Assembly (NCBI GenBank): GCA_910579605.1
Contig: CAJTUG010000038.1
Coordinates: forward strand, 13,265 to 21,042
Length of the DNA stretch: 7,778 bases
Source of the DNA: an uncultured Muribaculaceae bacterium
GTDB lineage: Bacteria > Bacteroidota > Bacteroidia > Bacteroidales > Muribaculaceae
Direction: 5' to 3'
Shown here: positions 7,249-7,778 of the stretch, piece after piece
How the letters are laid out: every line of letters begins with the position of its first letter
Numbering within the stretch: the first letter of the stretch is position 1
Notes under the pieces: model-generated
Database searches by the model: none
The model's input: the letters and a program-made list of their open reading frames with translations, nothing else
What the model was told of the DNA's origin: nothing
Translations under genes and position numbers: made by a program

Positions 7249-7288
7249 GGTCAATTATGCTTAACCGACTTTTTGGTCAATAAACCGA
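7249..7288. repeat. Short imperfect direct repeat upstream of the CNNM gene
   Basis: GGTCAAT (7249-7255 and 7275-7281) and AACCGA (7263-7268 and 7283-7288) each occur twice in the same order, forming two half-similar units with different internal spacing. The repeat lies 45-85 bases upstream of the CNNM start. It could be a regulator-binding site, but short repeats like this also arise by chance. Confidence 0.25.
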
Positions 7289-7422
7289 TTGCTTCACAAA
7301 TCCATAAGACCGATGGAAATGCCTCCAATTATCTGCAACTTTAATGACTTGATACTAAAGAAAGGCTCACCGACACTCTCTATAAGGATCTGTCGACGAC
7401 TACTATCAGTGCTATACAGAAT

Positions 7423-7584
7423 ATGATGCTCCGCGAAGAAGCGATGATGGTCGGCACCCAACAAGAACAAGACAGCATCAAACGAATGGTTGTCAATGCG
7501 GAGCGTAAAAGGCACGCTGAACGCACCCACACCTACTTCCGCCCCTCAGACAACTGGACTCCCGAATCCAAATCATTCTGGTGA
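7423..7584 (+). CDS. Short hypothetical protein or 3' remnant of a larger gene
   Basis: I do not recognise this frame. From the first ATG it codes 53 residues, and the frame is open upstream to 7348 (LDTKERLTDTLYKDLSTTTI...), just after tandem TAA-TGA stops. The product is charged and probably helical at first (REEAMMVGTQQEQDSIKRM, AERKRHAERTH), then ends in an aromatic tail FRPSDNWTPESKSFW. Many codons end in G or C (CTC, CGC, GCG, GTC, GGC, ACC, GAC, AGC, TTC), unlike the AT-rich surroundings. This suggests true coding sequence, possibly of foreign origin. Because the protein-like reading continues upstream of the first ATG, the present frame may be the tail of a gene that lost its 5' part. 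No promoter or Shine-Dalgarno sequence is evident. It converges on the barrel gene at the right edge. The opposite-strand frame over the same bases looks like a shadow. Confidence 0.4.
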   Translation: MMLREEAMMVGTQQEQDSIKRMVVNAERKRHAERTHTYFRPSDNWTPESKSFW

Positions 7585-7636
7585 TAATCAACTTGAATTC
7601 TAACCATCCTATCTCAAGATAGAATATCATCAAATA

Positions 7637-7673
7637 GCAGCCAGCCCCCGACCTCTCGCCGGGAGCTGACTGC
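7637..7673 (-). terminator. Terminator hairpin between convergent genes, best folded for the minus strand
   Basis: A 16-bp stem (7637-7652 with 7658-7673) closes a 5-base loop. In plus-strand RNA it has three mismatches (7641/7669 and 7646/7664 are C-A, 7651/7659 is A-C). In minus-strand RNA all three become G-U wobbles, giving an unbroken GC-rich stem. It lies 20 bases beyond the stop of the minus-strand barrel gene. On the plus strand the hairpin is followed by ATTTTTG, so bidirectional action is possible. Confidence 0.7.
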
Positions 7674-7693
7674 ATTTTTGTATGATTAACTGT

Positions 7694-7778
7694 TTATTTC
7701 AGGATTGCAGACGATGCACCCGATTGTTCTCCAACTTCATTGTTCCGGCTTACTTTCTTACCATATCCAAAGGTATAA
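7694..7778 (-). CDS. Outer-membrane beta-barrel family protein, 3' end (partial)
   Basis: Only the last 27 codons and the TAA stop (7694-7696) are inside the window; the gene continues beyond the right edge. The peptide reads YTFGYGKKVSRNNEVG, then EQSGASSAILK. This is the style of final strand plus polar tail seen in Bacteroidota outer-membrane beta-barrel proteins of the TonB-receptor-like group (OMP_b-brl_3, PF14905). The aromatic-alternating Y-T-F-G-Y-G is the last beta strand. Function and ligand cannot be judged from this piece. It is convergent with the short plus-strand frame ending at 7584 and is followed by a strong hairpin. Confidence 0.72.
   Translation of the reverse strand, partial: YTFGYGKKVSRNNEVGEQSGASSAILK

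Noticed and set aside
6522..7283. 253-codon plus-strand frame opposite the CNNM gene
   Set aside because: It lies almost wholly antisense to a gene with complete family motifs, is rich in Ser/Ile/Pro/Arg as shadows often are, and shows no domain.
7294..7675. Two minus-strand frames of 78 and 60 codons
   Set aside because: They oppose the more protein-like plus-strand reading, and the second begins inside the terminator hairpin.

Overview
The window looks like chromosomal DNA of a Bacteroidales bacterium (Bacteroides/Prevotella/Muribaculaceae-like). Four things point there. Fragments with C-termini typical of Bacteroidota TonB-receptor-like outer-membrane beta-barrel proteins lie at both ends. 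Two secreted proteins end in tails resembling type IX secretion sorting domains. A clear Bacteroidota promoter (TTTG, 20 bp, TAnnTTTG) precedes the largest gene. Start codons lack Shine-Dalgarno sequences. No RNA gene, CRISPR array or complete mobile element is visible.

Layout. 3-488 (+): 3' end of an outer-membrane beta-barrel gene, then a terminator hairpin. 549-1004 (-): low-molecular-weight protein tyrosine phosphatase. 1005-1242: divergent control region. 1243-3702 (+): large secreted phosphodiester glycosidase (NAGPA-like) with Ig-like domains and a sorting tail. 3738-3802: two back-to-back terminator hairpins. 3824-5167 (-): secreted protein of unknown function with a short sorting tail, in visibly GC-richer DNA. 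5168-5917: a 750-base stretch holding only a decayed tyrosine-recombinase 3' end, an orphan promoter-like box and a 21-codon frame. 5918-7204 (-): CNNM/CBS/CorC-type membrane transporter-like protein. 7205-7693: a short GC3-rich plus-strand frame of unknown identity, possibly a remnant, and a terminator hairpin. 7694-7778 (-): last 27 codons of another outer-membrane beta-barrel gene.

The genes do not form one operon or pathway. Neighbours are convergent or divergent and each appears to be its own transcription unit, with hairpins at three of the convergent junctions. The common theme is the cell envelope: outer-membrane barrels, two probable T9SS cargo proteins (one predicted to cleave phosphodiester-linked sugars) and an inner-membrane CNNM protein. 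The integrase relic and the short plus-strand frame suggest past insertion and deletion of mobile DNA around the CNNM gene. I did not find a convincing new multi-gene system. The best leads are the unrecognised secreted protein, the unidentified short plus-strand frame, and the strand-specific G-U wobble pattern in the terminators.
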